A model generated the notes under the pieces. It searched no databases. It saw only the letters and a list, made by a program, of their open reading frames with translations, and was not told where the DNA came from. A stretch of DNA of 7,039 nucleotides from Desulfocapsa sp. (GTDB lineage Bacteria; Desulfobacterota; Desulfobulbia; Desulfobulbales; Desulfocapsaceae). This document shows positions 5,298 to 7,039 of this stretch, piece by piece (position 1 is the stretch's first letter; the number at the start of each line of letters is the position of its first letter). A program made the position numbers and the translations under genes. The DNA lies in contig DAOVZA010000102.1 of the NCBI GenBank assembly GCA_030635405.1, positions 1-7,039 of the forward strand, read 5' to 3'.

Positions 5298-7039
5298 ACA
5301 TAAATTGGACGATATTGATTTGATCACCTTCTGTTTTAATGCTTATTGCACCTGATTCAGCTGTATTTAGAAGTGGAATGCTGTTTTCCTTACAATAAAG
5401 TTTGAGTGCCGGTGATGGAAACAATAAGGGACGAAAACGACCAGCTGATACAATGATTTGCTCTGGATGAATACTATCAAGAAATATTGAAGTATTTGAG
5501 GTTTTGGAGCCATGATGTGGTGAAAGTATAAAAGTCGATTGCAAACTACTTTTGTTACTGTTCTGAACTAATACTTTCTCCACTACTTTAGTGATGTCAC
5601 CTGGAAAGAGACATGATAATTTACGATTAGTTCCAGTAAATTTGAGAATCAGGCTCTCATCGTTGGAGGGAACGCTACTCTCTATTTTTAGTTTGCCATC
5701 TCTATTCAGATATGGATTTGCAATGTTTTGTAGAGTATCACCATTTGATTTCAGGAGTATCTCTGTGTGTTGAGGCGTTCTGATCTCTATACCAAGACTT
5801 TCCGCAAGATTGAGAAGGTCGTCATATTCCTGGTTGTGTCCGTCGTTCCCATTGATCCATAAAATGTCAGGTTTAAAACGTTTTAAGATAAAAGGGATTC
5901 CGTTAAAATGATCAGAATCGGGGTGCGTTATGACAACGGCATCAAGTCGGATGATCCCTCTATCCCAAAGATATGGTGCAATAATACTATCCCCGACATT
6001 AAATTTTTCAGAAGAACTGCCACCCCCGTCAATCAATACCTTCTTTCCGCCTGAAAAATTAATGAATGTTGAACTTCCCTGGCCAACATCAAGAAAAACC
6101 AATTCGGATTCTGTTGAAGATCTTAAATTTAATGATTCTGGCGGAAAAACGAATAGGACACATACAATCAGGAAAACCGGTAAGGTCTTTTTAAGAGAAA
6201 TATTTAAAAAGCAGAGTGAAAGAGAAAGGTAATAAAGGAGAATCAACGTAATGGATGGAGTCGGTAACCAAAGTGTTGAGAATTCAAGTTGAGCAAAAAA
6301 GTCAGTCACAGAAGCAGCGCCTGTAATTCCTATTCCACCAATATTAAGAAGCCATTCTCCCATGGGTTGATGAATGAATAATACAAAGACACCCAGCAAG
6401 CCAATTGGGAGACTCCAGAGACACAGTAAAGGCTCAAGCAGTAGATTTACTAGCGGTCCAACTGTTGATATGCGATTAAAACTGCTAATAAGCAGAGGTG
6501 CAGTGCCAATAGTTGCGACGACAGAGACAAGTAGAGCAGCAGTAATCCATTGTCTGGAGATGGTTGCATAATGACGTATCCCAGTTCGGTCAGAAATAGC
6601 CTCTGCTTTTAGAATTGATTGTAACTGTGGCAGAATCAATATTAATGAAGCAACAGCAGCAAAAGAAAGTTGAAAGGAGGCAGTGAAAAGTGCCGCTGGA
6701 TTAAGCAGGAGAATAATCAGTGCTGCAAAGGACAGAGTGGTAAAAGGTGAAGGCTTGCGTTGTACACAAAAAGAGAGAATAAATAGCAGAATCATAATCA
6801 GTGAGCGTTGAACAGGCGTTTGAAATCCTGCAAGAAGTGCATACCCGCAGAGTAACGGAATGGTAGTCAGAAGAGCAAGTTTCTTACAGGATAAATTCAG
6901 CATAAGAACCGTTGAACGTCTTGCCAGCCAGTAAATGATACCGAAAAGAAAGGATGCAACAATGCACAAATCCACCTCAGCTATTGCTAAAATATGATTA
7001 ATACCCGAAGCCTTAAATGCTTCCAACTGAGCTTGAGTA
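5296..7039 (-). CDS. comEC: ComEC/Rec2-type DNA uptake channel protein (5' partial)
   Basis: The gene reads leftward and its frame is open at the right edge, with residues TQAQ before the first possible TTG start at 7024-7026, so the N-terminus is missing. About 581 residues of a family usually 700-850 long are visible. The first part (about 6130-7039) is the membrane 'Competence' domain, with roughly eight to ten hydrophobic helices and the conserved GFQTPVQRSLIM segment. The C-terminal part (5296 to about 6110) is a metallo-beta-lactamase-like domain: FLDVGQG (DVGQG at 6076-6090), VLIDGGG, THPDSDH (HPDSDH at 5908-5925), LFPGD and SPHHGS (PHHG at 5509-5520). ComEC forms the inner-membrane pore for single-stranded DNA during natural transformation, and the hydrolase domain is proposed to degrade the other strand. 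The usual AISGLH signature reads AIAEVD here (AEVD at 6970-6981). There are no internal stops or frameshifts. The gene converges on hisHF and shares its terminator; its promoter is outside the window. Confidence 0.93.
   Translation of the reverse strand, partial: TQAQLEAFKASGINHILAIAEVDLCIVASFLFGIIYWLARRSTVLMLNLSCKKLALLTTIPLLCGYALLAGFQTPVQRSLIMILLFILSFCVQRKPSPFTTLSFAALIILLLNPAALFTASFQLSFAAVASLILILPQLQSILKAEAISDRTGIRHYATISRQWITAALLVSVVATIGTAPLLISSFNRISTVGPLVNLLLEPLLCLWSLPIGLLGVFVLFIHQPMGEWLLNIGGIGITGAASVTDFFAQLEFSTLWLPTPSITLILLYYLSLSLCFLNISLKKTLPVFLIVCVLFVFPPESLNLRSSTESELVFLDVGQGSSTFINFSGGKKVLIDGGGSSSEKFNVGDSIIAPYLWDRGIIRLDAVVITHPDSDHFNGIPFILKRFKPDILWINGNDGHNQEYDDLLNLAESLGIEIRTPQHTEILLKSNGDTLQNIANPYLNRDGKLKIESSVPSNDESLILKFTGTNRKLSCLFPGDITKVVEKVLVQNSNKSSLQSTFILSPHHGSKTSNTSIFLDSIHPEQIIVSAGRFRPLLFPSPALKLYCKENSIPLLNTAESGAISIKTEGDQINIVQFM

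Noticed and set aside
5930..6232. 100-codon plus-strand frame inside comEC
   Set aside because: It is antisense to the metallo-beta-lactamase motifs of comEC and its translation shows no protein-like features.
1..7039. CRISPR arrays, tRNA or rRNA genes, riboswitches (including a cobalamin riboswitch before cobO), insertion sequences
   Set aside because: No repeated spacer pattern, cloverleaf, terminal inverted repeats or transposase was visible. The 69-base gap before cobO is too short for a cobalamin riboswitch.

Overview
The window is ordinary bacterial chromosome: five protein genes, densely packed and moderately AT-rich by eye, with no RNA gene, CRISPR array, insertion sequence or phage gene that I can see. 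The gene mix suggests an anaerobic, Gram-negative bacterium of the Desulfobacterota (sulfate-reducer-like) type. It includes a membrane-bound HD-GYP sensor with GAF domain, a corrinoid adenosyltransferase, an FmdE-family protein with a C-terminal zinc ribbon, and ComEC. This assignment is an inference from gene content, not a measured relationship.

Layout. Positions 1-2349 (+) hold the 3' part of a large sensor protein (sensor remnant, membrane helix, HAMP, GAF, HD-GYP) that probably degrades cyclic di-GMP; its 5' end lies outside the window. It is followed at 2419-2967 (+) by a cobO/btuR-type adenosyltransferase. An 81-base gap carries a plausible sigma-70 promoter and leads to an FmdE-family gene at 3049-3633 (+). 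Eleven bases later begins a single 528-residue gene, 3645-5231 (+), that encodes both halves of imidazole glycerol phosphate synthase (glutaminase HisH plus cyclase HisF) in one chain. A strong hairpin at 5256-5297 with A and T tracts on both sides separates this rightward block from a leftward comEC gene (5296 to the right edge, 5' end missing).

How the genes relate. The four rightward genes lie in one orientation, and fmdE and hisHF are almost certainly co-transcribed. No shared pathway links c-di-GMP turnover, cobamide adenosylation, an FmdE-like protein and histidine synthesis, so the cluster looks like ordinary proximity.

The most notable item is the HisHF gene. Its fusion order, the extra segments in its cyclase half and many local motifs resemble the eukaryotic HIS7 enzyme of yeast and plants more than the separate HisH and HisF of most bacteria. 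Secondary points are a roughly 157-residue insertion inside the HD-GYP domain and a replaced signature motif in the ComEC channel domain. I did not find a convincing new multi-gene system.
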